Below are positions 49,845 through 63,815 of a stretch of DNA of 64,000 nucleotides, in pieces. A program made the translations under genes and the position numbers. Position 1 is the first letter of the stretch, and each line of letters opens with the position of its first letter. Source of the DNA: Saxidomus purpurata (Eukaryota; Mollusca; Bivalvia; Venerida; Veneridae); assembly GCA_022818135.1 (NCBI GenBank), contig JAFMSR010000001.1, forward strand, positions 1,430,421-1,494,420. The letters run 5' to 3'. Under the pieces are notes generated by a model, which searched no databases, had not been told where the DNA came from, and worked only from the letters and a program-made list of their open reading frames with translations.

Positions 49845-51848
49845 GTTCCATCACATATCAAAGAACAAAAAAATCAAAATTGAACGGATCGATCTATATA
49901 AATACATTTAATGAGATGTTATTTAAATGACAAGGTCGAGCTGTGTGAAGTCTACCTCAGACGGATAGACAGATTAGAAGTCATAGAAAATAATGCTTTG
50001 AAGACTGTGGTGATAAATTGATAAAAAGTCAAAGAAAATAATCCTTTACAGTCTTTTTATCAGGGTTGTGCAATTTAGTGAACCAGTACCACTGAACGTA
50101 CATAGATAACTAATATATTGATAGTTATGTACCGATAAAGATATCTTATGTGACAGCGGGGCGGGTAACCATCTCGGGTGCAGCTGAACGGATGCACTAT
50201 TAATTTACACTTCGATGAGTATCATTGTAAGTCAAGGCTTGGCAAGGTTCCATGTGATTTGAATGTTGTTGTTGTTGTTCTTCTTTTACTGTCGTATTTA
50301 GAGACACAAGTTTTTGTCCGGACTTGTACATATGTAAATATGTGTTTATCTTACTTTGTTGTATATTTTAATACTATTTTAAAATTGTTTTCGAATGAAA
50401 TAAATACATTGTTTCAACATGTACTGTTTGACTTATCACTTTCAATAAATTCCCCTGCCATTCTCCTCGGTAGAACAAATAATGTAAAGTCCAATTAAGC
50501 ACTGTTTATTGCCTATGCATTACTGCCTTGCATACGTAATAAAGCCCTTTTGCGATTTTTCGCAGTCAGTTATATCAGTACAGCTCCCGTAGAGTTTTAG
50601 CTCTGGCCAAATCAGGACAAGTGATACTACAGACTATAGAGTTTGCTATGTAGTGCGTGCTTATTGGAAATTTAAGTCTGTTTGACATGGTATAATATAA
50701 CTACACACCCAATCTGACTAAAGTTCACGATCTTCTGAAGCGGTTTTGAGGATATGATTTTAATCAGATTGACTACACACCTAACTGCATATCAGCCTGC
50801 TACAATTTCACTGGAACTTTTGAACTTGTCCCACAGGTGAGCAAATAGTCTCTCGGAATGATCTCTTTAAAAATTTGACCAATTGTTTGCATGACAGACG
50901 TCGGCAATCTTCATTTGACTAACCATTCAATAGGTAAAGACCATCTAAAGCTACAGTTGCAGAGGTTCTTTTAAGAGGCAAACTATAACAATATTTACAC
51001 GTCCGAGTTACACAACTGAGCTGCTTTTCATGTTATTACTTAGAAATAAACCAGGTTCTAGAAACTGTAGGTGAAACAAAGAGAGCACGAGTGAATTTTC
51101 TTTTACTTGGGTAGGACAATACTTCGCTCATGTCCGCACAATCTCAAAGATCTACCTAAGCTAACAATAACTCGGTAATTAAGCTCTAACTCATTAGAAT
51201 TATTTAGTAAAATATATTTTAATTTACTTTATTCACAATGGAAACAACAATGGCAACCAAGCACGAAGACAAATTAAACACTCATTCAAAACAACGGCGG
51301 ATATGAAATAACATCGGGATTTATTCAAAATGCAATTTAATTTGATCCAGCCACTAACAAGGGTTTTAAAAAGGATATGAAGCACTTTTTGCGACGTTTG
51401 AGCATTTAAGTGTGGGATACTATTTGGTGTGAGAGCGATTCATACTGGATTAATTTCCACAGAAGTCATGTTGGAGGTACCACCTCTGACTCTGTCATTT
51501 TAAAGTAGCTAAACAAGAAAAGTTATGATGATCTCAAAAGGTTTTTACTGTAACAAACAGAACTTGATCGACAGATCGAAGCCTATCTTAAAATAGTACT
51601 CTTTAAACTAGTCACATTGTTTTATAGAATGATGCTCAAAACACAATGGATGCTTTAAAAACATATAAGAAATAAGTTTTACAAAGTTATTTCTGTTATA
51701 GAAGAATACAAATTAAAATATACATAAGCGAAAGGGTGGATTTTTTAATTTTTGACTAGAATAGTCAAAAATGATTTTTTACAGAATCCTCTATATTCAA
51801 TGTGAATGAAACTGTTATACAGACCATTATTTTTGGGTTTTAACTAGA

Positions 51849-51914
51849 GTATAAATCACTAATTAATGTTGTATAAATCACTAATTAATGTTGTATAAAT
51901 CACTAATTAATGTT
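51849..51914. repeat. 22-bp tandem repeat, 3 copies
   Basis: Three near-identical units of GTATAAATCACTAATTAATG plus TT. Short, recent local duplication. Confidence 0.85.
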
Positions 51915-53447
51915 TTATTTAAAATTTTGATGGTCACTTTGAACGGTAATATCACTTTAAGGGAAACGATTTTATCAATAACCCAGAAGTTTTTATACTG
52001 TGATAGCTGGCAATGATTAATATAAGGGCTCATTTCATTCTTGTACTATTCACTACAGTGATGATGCTTATTGTTTTTACAAAATAGGAATCAATCGTAA
52101 CAAAAAGCGACTTGAGGAATAAAAGGTGAGACAAGATCCTTACCGTTAGGGATGGTAGCCATGTAGAAACCCATCGATAATGATAAAAGTGCAGGAAAAT
52201 GTCATTAAAGGTATATTGCACTGAATTTTATCATATATTTGTTCACTGACTCGATTGCGGTGACCAGTACAAAGACCGAATACAAAACATTGTGTATAGG
52301 CAGTAAGAGCTCTAGACTATATGAGCCTTCATACACCTTCATACACTAAAAAATCTTTTCTAAAAACAATAAAGCAATGTCAATCAATTTTGCATAAGAG
52401 CACTGAATCACCTTTACCAACTCTGTGTATAAATTTGAAATTATTTCGTTCACTCATTAACTTTTTGCCATTCGGTACAATTTATAAATTTGTGAATTTC
52501 AAGCTAGAATCTAGTAAAAAACGTCAAATCAATCATATACGGGCATTTAATTAGACTTAAGCCTATTGTATTTGTCAAAACACTGTTTGAATATGTTCTG
52601 TAAACATTGACCTATTCTCGATTAGATACTGGAGGCCCGTCTTGATTGCATCTTGAACATATATACTTAATACATGTACCTTATATCGCTTTCTGCTTGG
52701 CAATATAATTTTAACATTTGAATCAATAATATTATAACAACGTCTGTGCATTTTGTATATGAATGTTGAACTTAGTTTTTTAGTTTTCTAACATTGGGAG
52801 ACAACACTATCATAGCGCCCATGAACACCTCGGATATATAAATGGTTTTACAACTCCAACATAGTTAGCAAGAGATGGATATTTTACAAAGTTTCTAAGG
52901 CTCTATGGAATTAGCTTAAGTTAAAATGGTCAACGGTAAAAATCATATGTTAAACAAAAGGTAATATTTGAATAACAGGTGTAAGTAATATCGATGTCTG
53001 GGCCTCATATCAAATTTGAAATGGGCACTATGTACAGTTATACTGAAGCAATTTGCTGATTCTTTGTTGTTCTGGTCACTGCACTATCCCTCTCTGAAGG
53101 CTTTAAAATAAACATTAATTGTATATGCAAAGTACACTTCTTTATTGACGGGAAATTCTATTTGTTTTTCTATGCAAAAATGAGACACTTAAAAAAACTC
53201 ACTGTTTCAAGCCACGTTGTTGCCATTTTGTTTGTTATGGTAACTATCAGTGCGAGTGATATGAGGTATATTATTGTTCAAAATGGTCATATGGCAAAAA
53301 TGGTGATATAAGATGTTAATATGAAAACGTAAAAGAAATATTTGACGAATGAAAATACATTTGTAAATCTTTCGGTCATCTATTTCTAACTTGGATACTT
53401 CTAAAATATTTGTGAATAAAACTGATGTATACACTGTAATAAATGTA

Positions 53448-53478
53448 ATTCTCCGCGTTACGGCGTATAGCGGAGAAT
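53448..53478. repeat. Short hairpin
   Basis: ATTCTCCGC and GCGGAGAAT are inverted around TTACGGCGTATA. Isolated; function unknown. Confidence 0.6.
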
Positions 53479-54658
53479 TGTTGTCTCAACACAGCAGTAG
53501 TAGGGAAAGTAGGGTGCAAAATACCGCATTTGCGGTAAAACGCACCAAATTCTTAAAAGTACATTAGGAGGTAAAACAGTCCAAGTCGTAAAACGCATTG
53601 GGTCGTAAAAGCGCATTGGTGCTTAAAGTAGATATACACAGGGACAGGAAGCACACCGTGACTGACTTTATGGTTTAAATGACAATCACCTGAGCGTAAT
53701 GTTAAAATAATTGCTTTATAATAATCTCATTGCGTCCTAGTATGTTAAATAAATTCTGAAATTCTGAATTTATTTTGCACTACGTTATTCGTTTAACACA
53801 ACAAATGGCTAATAGTTTAAAGACTAAAGACAACTATCGTAATAATCATGAGGATACGTTAGAAAATCAGTTGCAAAATGCAGATACGTCTGTTCGTTAA
53901 ACATAAACTTAATAAATATCGAATTCAAATCACGCGCCAGTAATCATTTATAACAGTCAGTGAACCACTTCTATCTGCTCTATTACACAGAAGGTTCGCT
54001 AATATGTTAATATACATATATACAATAGTTTTTTATAGCAGATTTATATTCTGTTTTGCTTTTACAGTATTTATTACATATAGGATATTTATTTATTTAG
54101 ATTTGATTTAAAACTTTTAGCATATCCTTAGAATAACGTTTTTACAAATACACAAAGATGAACGCCTAAATCATTATTTTATAGTGCAATAAGTTTAAAA
54201 TGTAATGCAACATCGATATTGTATTGGAGAAACAGACGTTTTGCTTCCTAACTTATGTAAACGAATTAATAATGTGTAAGTCATGGTATTCTTGAATTTG
54301 AGTTATATAATGTACGGTCGCATTATTTAGCATTTCAACTTATGCCTTTTATGAAGCCTGGTCACTTGATTAGTTACAATATTTGTAAAAGTTATAGATT
54401 GGTTTGAACAAGTTCCCTGTAATGATAATATGTATGTAGATATCAATCCCTGGAGAACAGGAGGTGAAAATTCATAAACTAGAACCTGTTTATGTTTAAA
54501 TCATTCAAACTGTATTGCCAAACAGGAGGGAACATCACTTTTACGTCATTCATTTACACAGAAGCATTAATGTTTGTAACATGAGGAATTTACTAAAGTA
54601 TCAGAGAAATTTACTGAAAACCGTTGTTGGATTGAGTAAACATTAACATTAATTATAA

Positions 54659-54865
54659 ATGGAAACAAAAGTAGAAACATTCATATTTCAGTGCATAAAA
54701 TGTGGTTATTACTTTTTGTTTTGGAGAAACCTTTTGCATCATTTTCGAGTATGGCATACACAGGATTATTATTCCAACAAATGCGTATGCTGTGAAGAAA
54801 TATTTCAGGAAAGAAGAACATTTTTGAGTCATCTTAAACATAATCTAGGGACAAAACTGATGTAG
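54659..54865 (+). CDS. Small ORF with two C2H2 zinc-finger patterns
   Basis: A 68-codon ORF starts at an ATG directly preceded by an in-frame TAA and ends at TAG, so it is complete in one exon. Residues from about 12 read CIKC-x12-H-x4-H with F and L at the usual hydrophobic positions (finger 1). Residues from about 43 read CVCC-x12-H-x2-H (finger 2, with shorter spacing between the histidines than the usual 3-5). Such fingers bind DNA, RNA or protein. It may be an independent microprotein or a broken piece of a larger finger gene. No neighbours of the same family are seen. Confidence 0.5.
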   Translation: METKVETFIFQCIKCGYYFLFWRNLLHHFRVWHTQDYYSNKCVCCEEIFQERRTFLSHLKHNLGTKLM

Positions 54866-55059
54866 AGCGGAGGACTTTAGAAGCTATAAAAATTATTAGC
54901 ATTATAAATAAGTATAATATTACAATACTTTGAGTTGATCGACATCTCAGTTACCAATTGGTATTGGAACAGTTAAAACATAATTTTAAAAGGTGATGGA
55001 TATATTTAGAAAACCCGTTAAATCAAGGAAGAGAACCTTTAAGAGGAACCGATCTCATG

Positions 55060-55325
55060 ACAGAAAAGATCCTTGGTCCGAAATGTATATACGCATGGTC
55101 ATACCGTCTGCACAGAAGGCCTCAGAAGGCGTTAGGAGGGGCCTCAGGCTGCTCATTAGATATCTCACCAGGAAAACTGACTTATACTGACTGGAAATTG
55201 CAGTCAGGTAAATTTTCTCCTACTTTCGGACTCAAAAACTGCATTTTTAGGGGCATGAATAGGAGAACATGCCGGGCCGTACCGTTTATATACCTCGCCA
55301 GAGGGTGGTGGACCTAATAAGCATT
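55060..55325 (+). repeat. Dispersed repeat, longest copy
   Basis: Contains the 90-bp block shared with the minus strand of 48.57-48.78 kb (GACTGGAAATTGCAGTC...CATGCCG) and, at its right end, the block shared with 28.79-28.85 kb (GTACCG..TATATACCT.GCC and GGGTGGTGG.CCTAATAAGCA). It therefore links the two partial copies into one family of at least 260 bp. An 86-codon ORF across it is probably incidental. Confidence 0.6.
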
Positions 55326-55679
55326 TATACAAACAAACAAAATTAATGTGTGTTCACTTCTACCGAGGTTTTTCATCGGGTAACTTCGTAACATTCAAAT
55401 TCAATTTTAGTGAATCTTCAGATTATATGCACTTCATAATTATACAGTTGTTTTTCTAATGTTATATTGTTAAGATGTAATTTACTACACGAGATAAGAT
55501 CCAGATTTCTTTTCTGATAAAATGAATTATATCAATTGCAATAACGTGTTTTGTTATAAGAAAGCTGTATTGATTCATTAAACAGTTTATATAATTCTTA
55601 ATATTCAACTGTTTTGAGACGTTTGTAAACGTTCACCTTTGTACATGTTTCACAACCGGTGTTATTGTTTACATTTTTT

Positions 55680-55918
55680 CTAGGACATTTATAAATAGAT
55701 GTGTGAATTCCGATTTTAAAAATACCAACCAATGAAATAATTGTGACAACAATTTCTCCACGCTGGCATGTCATACGTTACTTTAAAAATGTCATACACC
55801 TTCATGTGTCCATGCAGTGCAAAAATTCATATAAAAATAAGAAACAATTCGACAAAGCAACATTTAAAAGAGAACAAATAGAAAATAACCAGTGAAATTT
55901 AGGCTTTTCGAGTTAACG
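55680..55918 (+). promoter_or_regulatory. ARF-C promoter region with motifs shared with ARF-B
   Basis: CTAGGACAT (55,680), CCAACCAAT (55,725-55,733), TTTCTCCACGCTGGCA (55,753-55,768), ATACGT, and CATGTGTCCATG (55,803-55,814) lie in the same order and strand as upstream of ARF-B. Distances to the ATG are 190, 166 and 116 bp for the CCAAT, TTTCTCC and CATGTGT motifs, against 298, 271 and 165 bp in ARF-B. Confidence 0.65.
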
Positions 55919-57429
<1,511 letters not shown>

Positions 57430-58425
57430 ATATGAATACTAAAAACAGAATCTATTAGATTTCATTGTGAGGGAAAAGAAGAAGGATGGCGTACAGACTT
57501 AACTTTCAACCTCTGTTACTGGAAATGCATCCATTTAAATAAGAAATCGTGGAAAATGTAGTTGTGAGCATTGGTTGTGGGTATAAAGAAACAGTTGCTG
57601 AACATTTTTATAAGACAAGCTCAGGACAAGACTGTGCAACTTCTAGAGTTATTAAGATTATACATTTGCCTATAAATATGCATCATGGAGTATGTGTGCA
57701 TTTATTTTACACTTTTATACTTCTTATCATGTGTACTTTGTATATAATAACTATACAGATACAAGTTGAGACCCGAAGACCTGCGGACTACGTGCATTTA
57801 GTATGAATATATGAAGCTCATACATGTCATTCTTTTCTTAGTTTTCCGATTACATTACACAGATGCAAAGTAATGGACTTCAGATGACAGAGTATATATA
57901 GCGTACATTATTGATGATGGTGATAATATGAATACATTTTCATTAAATCCTATGTCATTTAAATATGCCTGTAAATATGCATGATTGAGTATGTGAACAT
58001 TTAGTTTTTACGTTTATACCTCTTATTTTGTGTACGTAGTATTTATATTAAGTAACTTTTTATTTTACGTATTAGTATGTAATAATTAAAATGCTACCTT
58101 TCATTACGTTTAATGTGTATGTACATGTATGAAATATATATATATGCTTTTATATTTGCTACTTTTTGACTACTAGTATGTAAATATTGTACACATTTTA
58201 AACGTTCTACTCGTCTGTGATAAAACTTTATTATTTGTTATTCCATTGTTGTCATTTGAAATAAATAAAAAAAATACTGTTGAATGATTGGTATAAAGAG
58301 AGACAATAACAAAATATGTTTCAACAAGTCATAGGTTTAAGTGGATGCGATGTACTTGTTGTTCTCGCGTTACTTTTCCTTGATTACAAGACTAATTTTA
58401 TTTTGAAGAAACTGACAATGCTATC
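57430..58425. other. ARF-C 3' region, no further gene
   Basis: An 85-codon ORF at 57,549-57,806 has no recognisable domain and likely lies in the ARF-C 3' untranslated region. AT-rich sequence follows, with microsatellite-like ATATAT near 58,135. Confidence 0.5.
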
Positions 58426-58429
58426 TGCC

Positions 58430-59140
58430 AAAATATCTTAGCGCTGTAGAAGATATTTTAAAGATTTTCTTACATAAGCCTATGAAAAAAACCGGTGACT
58501 CTGCGACGTGTCATTTTTGGCCCGGGATCATGATTGGTTGAGGTGAACAAGAAAATATTATTTGCCAAATTTTTAAGCTCTGGACCTTGTGGTTTTAGAA
58601 ATGAATAGTTCTGAAGGTTTCTCGTAAAAGTCCCATGTAACATCAATTGATACCCGGGACGGTGTCAATTTTGACCCCGGGGTGAGTGATTTGAACATTC
58701 TTAGTAGAGGTCCACTAGGCAAGGCTACATGCCGATTATCTAAGAGCTCGGAGAAGATTTTTTTCCTGTAGAAATCATATCAAATACATTTGTATATGTA
58801 AATCAGGTTGTGGTTGATTTTGACCCGGACGCCATTATTTGCGCAAACGTGTAAGAAGTCCACTGGACAATGTTTCTTGCTTAAACCTTCCGGTTTTAGA
58901 GTATATTTTAAAAGTGTTTTTTTTCATTTTCATTGTCATGGCAATCAGAGTTCTGCATGGAATTGAATCGTTCGAATAAATTTGGAAGAGCTTGATGCAA
59001 GGAGCATCCCTGTCGGGTGTCGTTGAAATTGGCCTAGTGGTTTAGTAGATGTTGTTTGAAGCAAATTGTCAACGGACGACGGACATCCGCCGATCATGAA
59101 GCTCACCTGACCAATCACTTCGTGGTCAGGTGAGCTAAAA
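58430..59140 (+). repeat. Dispersed repeat with terminal hairpin, copy 1
   Basis: Internal phrases recur: GCTCTGGACCTTGTGGTTTT, AGGTCCACTAGGCAA, GCTACATGCC, and CATCCGCCGATCATGA near the end. It ends with a 36-bp hairpin AGCTCACCTGACCA...TGGTCAGGTGAGCT (59,100-59,136). The same phrases and end appear at 62.1-63.8 kb. No ORF; probably a non-autonomous element of a type widespread in bivalve genomes. The hairpin end would fit a Helitron-like terminus, but this is not proven. Confidence 0.6.
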
Positions 59141-59460
59141 ATGCAATGGAATAGCTCCGGAAACACACACGAAACGAGAACGTAGGTTCACAAATCTCAT
59201 GAATTTCTTTCCTGATTATGCTAATGGGAATCAGGGATCAGTAAATTTCTGGTGACATTTAAACCTTTGGTCTCTGTTGATTCGGCAAAATTGGGTTTAC
59301 ACTGTCTGGCTCACGTTCAGCAATTAATTAAACATGTGGGCGTGACTGTGTGCTTTGGTTTTCACGTGTGTGCATGCGCGCGCGTGATTTTGTGTGTGAA
59401 ATAAACGGTAATCCGAGGAACAAGTTGTACCATGCAACTAAAAATGAAGATACAATAAAC

Positions 59461-61757
59461 TTATTGTCTTCCAAAAGACTGTAGCTGTGGTAGCAAATCA
59501 TTCCAAAATTCAACTGCTTGAGCAGCAAGTCTTGTCTTTGCGGAGTTTCCGTCCATATTTGGTGTGATCTCGAGATAGAACTGCGATGTTACGTTGTACG
59601 ATGGCCAGTGAAGATTGCTGTATATAGACTGCAGGTCCATCGGAACGTTCGGATTGCTGGAAATAGAAGAATATCCCTCATATATGCATAGAAACAATGT
59701 TTTAGTCTACTTGCAAAACCACCATTTTCATGATTTTACATGACAATTAAGCTTAATAAATCAAGTTGTTCCCTTGATAGTCCATGACGTTAAAATAAGT
59801 AAGACTGAATTAAGTAATAGAATTCTTAATAATATTTTTTCGATATGAAATTATTTTCTTACTCATTTACCGTCAAATTACGGTAATTAATATCTTTTCA
59901 CGTCTGAAAAAAAGACTAGAATACAGGAAATAGTCTCTGAAAATCTTGTTCTTTTAATTCCAGTAAATCCGACTTTTTATATATTGAAGTAAATTTATAA
60001 CCGGAGGAAGTGGTTATCAAAATGTTAACTGCTTAATGGCTATAGTTTCTGACTCGCGAGTGTTAGGTAACAATATCAAGTGTAGAAAAAATATCAAATG
60101 ATTGTCTCGGTGCCGTCTACAATTAACATTATTGTGAAGAACCGTTAGTGTAAATGAAAATCTCACCCGGTCTTAGCAAAGTTGGACCACATCGCCATTC
60201 CTGCTTTAGACACTCTCATTTGCTCTGTAGTAACGCTAGACAGAGTTGCTCCGAATGGTAGAAGCAAAGCTAGAGGGAATCCATAAATAAATCCAACTTC
60301 GTCAGCATGACCGGCACTATATTCACTAACTAGTGCAAACGGCAATGGTAAGAATAGCCTAGGTGGGGCGGTTGAAAACTGGTACAAGTACGTAGTTCTG
60401 TTACTTTTCGTATGAGCTTTAGCTGTGGCAACAGATGGTGCATTCAGTCCGAAATCTGTACCGATGTTGATCAGGTTTTCTAGGATTCTTGTTTGATTAT
60501 CCGGATCATCCCAAGCTGTATACTCAAATTTAATAGCTTCAAGTACAAGTGAACATGGTGCTTCTCTCAAAGAAATCGCTGCAGCCTTTGGAATTATCAC
60601 ATTTTCAAACTGACGAGATGTGACTCCAAAATAACCAGTTGTAGGTCCATATGATGATTCGTTTATATACTTTAGCCAATTTGTTAGAAACACATTTCCA
60701 TCAAATTTGTTTGCGCCAATCATTAAATCCACATCATGGAAAGTAGTGAATTTCGATGCGGTAGATGTATTTCCTATAGCCTCTAAGAGTTCATCTGTTC
60801 TAGATAAGACAAAATCTCCATCGTAAACTGGTACCCATGGTTTATTTACTAAGCTTATATGTCTTGCAAATTCATACGCTTCTGTGACCGTTCTCATATC
60901 ATCCGATGACTTGTTTCGTAGACACGTGAGAATCTTGGCGCTGTTCGAATCGTTGCAGCCAGCATACCCAGCGAAGTCAATCGATGTTTTGTAGTTTGTG
61001 TCAAACCGGTTTACGCCCCATGCAGCGACGGTTCCACTTTCGGCAATAGCGCGTCTGATCAAACCTTTATTTCCGGGATAGAGTGTCTGATATATCACGC
61101 TACTTCCACCCGCAGATTCCCCAAATATTGTCATACTAGAGTTATCTCCCCCAAAAGCTCCAATATTTTCAGCTATCCACTTTATAGCCAGATGCTGGTC
61201 CCATAAACCGAAATTCCCTGAAGATTCTCCATCATTGTTATTAAAAAATCCCAAAGGGCCAATACGATAGTTCATTGCCACAAGAATGACGTCACTGAAA
61301 GCGCTGATAACGCTGCCGTCGTAAATATCCGAAAATCCCAATGTAAATCCCCACCGTGGAGGTATATCATTACAGGCTTTAGTTGGCTTGTCAAAGAAAT
61401 CGCCGGGGTATATATATTTAGGAAGAGACAATCCTCGGAGCTAGTCAGCCCGAACACTTTGATATTTGGTTGTGGGCAAACAGGACCTAGTTTGACGGCC
61501 TTAAATGGTGTATACGGAAGAGACGTTATCATTTCCGGTTTCCGAAACCTCAGGTCACCAACTGGTGGCTTTGCATAAGGAATACCTAAAAACTTACGTA
61601 TCTGTTGTTGTTTTCCGTCGAAGTTTGCTTGGACCAACTGACCTTGAATTTCACCATACTTGGTCTGAATTCGCGGAATTCCATCGTCAACAAGAAAAGA
61701 ACGAACAAAAAAGTTCATAAAACACAGAAAGTAACCCAAAAGTAAAACCTTCGACAT
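59461..61757 (-). pseudogene. Carboxylesterase/cholinesterase-family gene with one frameshift, 2 exons
   Basis: Minus-strand exons 61,757-60,167 and 59,656-59,461 join at ACCGG|GTGAGA / TTCCAG|CAAT. Signal peptide at residues 1-20. Family marks: IPYAKPPVGDLRF, EDCLFLNIYTP (type-B signature 2), MIYLHGG at the oxyanion hole, then FGESAGGSS with the nucleophile Ser at about 61,115, GANKFDGNVF (acidic residue of the triad, Asp here) and GHADEVGFIYG (His). The last exon ends with the family's FWNDLLP helix. A single base is missing from a G run at 61,349-61,352, directly after HGG, shifting the frame; otherwise length (about 595 codons) and residues are normal. It is either a young pseudogene, a null allele, or an assembly error in a homopolymer. 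No other stop or damage is seen. It would hydrolyse ester substrates outside the cell. Confidence 0.85.
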
Positions 61758-62140
61758 TCTTGTTCGATGTCACAAGACAAATGGAACATAGATAAGAGTT
61801 AGCCTACAAAGCACTATTTTATGACTCCATAGTCTTATTTGTAATAAGTGTACATATGTACTTTAAATCTAATGTATTTCACATTGACAATGTGAACAGT
61901 GGCATTTGAAGGCACTACCATGTTGCCCTTTAAGTCTCTTTTAGGGTCATTAATGAACTTGTGTGTGGAATGAAATTTTGAGTGCAACCATTTTTGTCGT
62001 TGAATGTCGTTGAAAATACATCTAGTCTTGTTAAGTAATCAGTGTTAAGGGCTCATCACATATCTTACCTCTATGTTGCTCACATTAGTTTGAAAAACTG
62101 CACAAATCGTCCAATTTTTTTTCTCTAGCTTGTAAAACAA
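61758..62140. other. Upstream region of the esterase gene
   Basis: No clear TATA box or CpG patch. AT-rich sequence leading into the repeat from about 62,150. Confidence 0.4.
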
Positions 62141-62144
62141 AACT

Positions 62145-63815
62145 TAGGCCAAAGGTCAACGTCAGCCGATGACAAAGTTGAAATCTGCATTCAACACTGT
62201 ACATATGGTTCAAATTTCATTGATGTAGCATCAGAAACAGAACGTAGGTCAATACATCAAAGTTGAAATATGCATGCAAAACTATCTACAGAGTTAAAAT
62301 TTCATTGCTGTAGCTTCAAAAACAAGAAATTATGTCAACAGGTCAAGGTCAGCCAATGTCGAAGTTGAAATTACATGCCAAACTGTATACATGGTCCAAA
62401 TTTAACTGATGTAGATTCAAAAATAGAAAGGTCAAAGTTGAAATCTACATGCAATACTATCTATCAGGGTCCGTATATACGGACCCTGTATCTATGTAGT
62501 TCAAATTTAATTGCTGTAGCTTAAAAACAAGAAAGCAGGTCAAGTGACCCCGGGGCAGGGCAAACTGGGACCCAATCGGTATGATTTGAACAGTGTGGGT
62601 ACATGACCATTGGGTATTGCTACAAGCCAACTATCTCAACTCTTGGTCTTGTGGTCTGAGACAATAAGATTTTTTAAAGACTTTTCCTAGTCATTTCAAT
62701 GTAAAATCAAGTGAGCCCTTGGCTACTGCAAAATGCTACATGCCAAATATCTAAACTCTGGGTTTTGTGGTTTTAGACAAGATTTTAGATGTGCTCCCTA
62801 TATAAGCCTATATGAAATCAAGTGACTCCTCCCACCTGGTAAGGTCAATTTTGACATAGGGGTCGTGATTTGAACACTCTCCTTTAGAAATTTATGTAAT
62901 GTCAAGTGATCCGTTTTGACCTAGGGGTCATAATTTGAACACTCTTAGCAGAGGTCCACTAGACAATGCTACATGCCAAATATCTAAACTCTAGAGCATG
63001 TGGTTTCAGAAATGAAGATTTTTAAAGATTTCCTATAGAAATCTATGCCAAATCAAGTGACCCCCTGGTCGAGGTCAATTTTGGACCCAGGGGTCATGAT
63101 TTGATCAATTCTGGTAGGGGTCCACCAGGCAATGTTACATGTCAAATATCTGAGGCCTTGTGGTTTCAAAGAAGATTTTTAACGTGTTTCCTATTTGTCG
63201 ATATAGCAGCCAGACTTCTGCAAGGAATGGAATTCTTTGAACATTTTTGATAAAGCTTCATGCAAGGAACATCCCTGCTAAGTTTCATCAACATTGGCTG
63301 TGGTTTCAGAGGAGATGCCGTTTGAAAGAAATGGTGGATGGCCAGATGCCAAGTGTTCCCAATAGCTCACCCTGGCACTTTGTGCAAAGTGACCCTTTGA
63401 GCAGGACTAATCATAACCTCAGGGGCATGCTTTGAACAAAGTTGATAAAGGACCGCAAAACAATGCTACATACCAAATATCTAAGCTATAAGCCTTACAG
63501 TTTATATATGACAAGAGGATTTTTTAAAAGATTTACTTTATATTTCTATGCTATATACCCCTGCTGGGACCAACTTTGAACTGAGGGACATAATTTCAGT
63601 CTTGATAGAGGTCAACTGGAAAATGCCACACACCAAATATCTAACTCTGGGCCTTGTGGTTTTGAAGAAGATTTCTGTTTTTAAAATTTGGTTGTAATTG
63701 GTCCAGCAGCTTAGGATATGTTGCTCGAGGTAAAATGTGGAGGATGGACAATGGACATCCAACAATCCCAATGCTCACAAGCACTACCTGCTCAGGTGAG
63801 CTTAACAGTTACGAA
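62145..63815 (+). repeat. Dispersed repeat with terminal hairpin, copy 2
   Basis: Begins with three or four degenerate units of about 110 bp (AAGTTGAAAT, CATGCA.A.CT, GGT(T/C)CAAATTTCATTG, TGTAGC). It then has about five units of 150-200 bp with GTCAATTTTGACC, AGGTCCACTAG, AATGCTACATGCCAAATATC and CTTGTGGTTT, and ends at GCTCACAAGCACTACCTGCTCAGGTGAGCT (63,772-63,801, imperfect hairpin). Same family and orientation as 58.4-59.1 kb, but longer. Confidence 0.65.

Larger units (their letters stand above)
49845..54650. other. Intergenic stretch between ARF-B and the zinc-finger ORF
   Basis: ARF-B 3' sequence, with AATAAA-type signals near 50,400. Then AT-rich DNA with no recognisable exons. It contains a 22-bp triplet repeat (51.85 kb) and a hairpin at 53.45 kb, followed by a stretch with several CGTAAAACGCA-type motifs (53,530-53,620). 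Confidence 0.5.
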
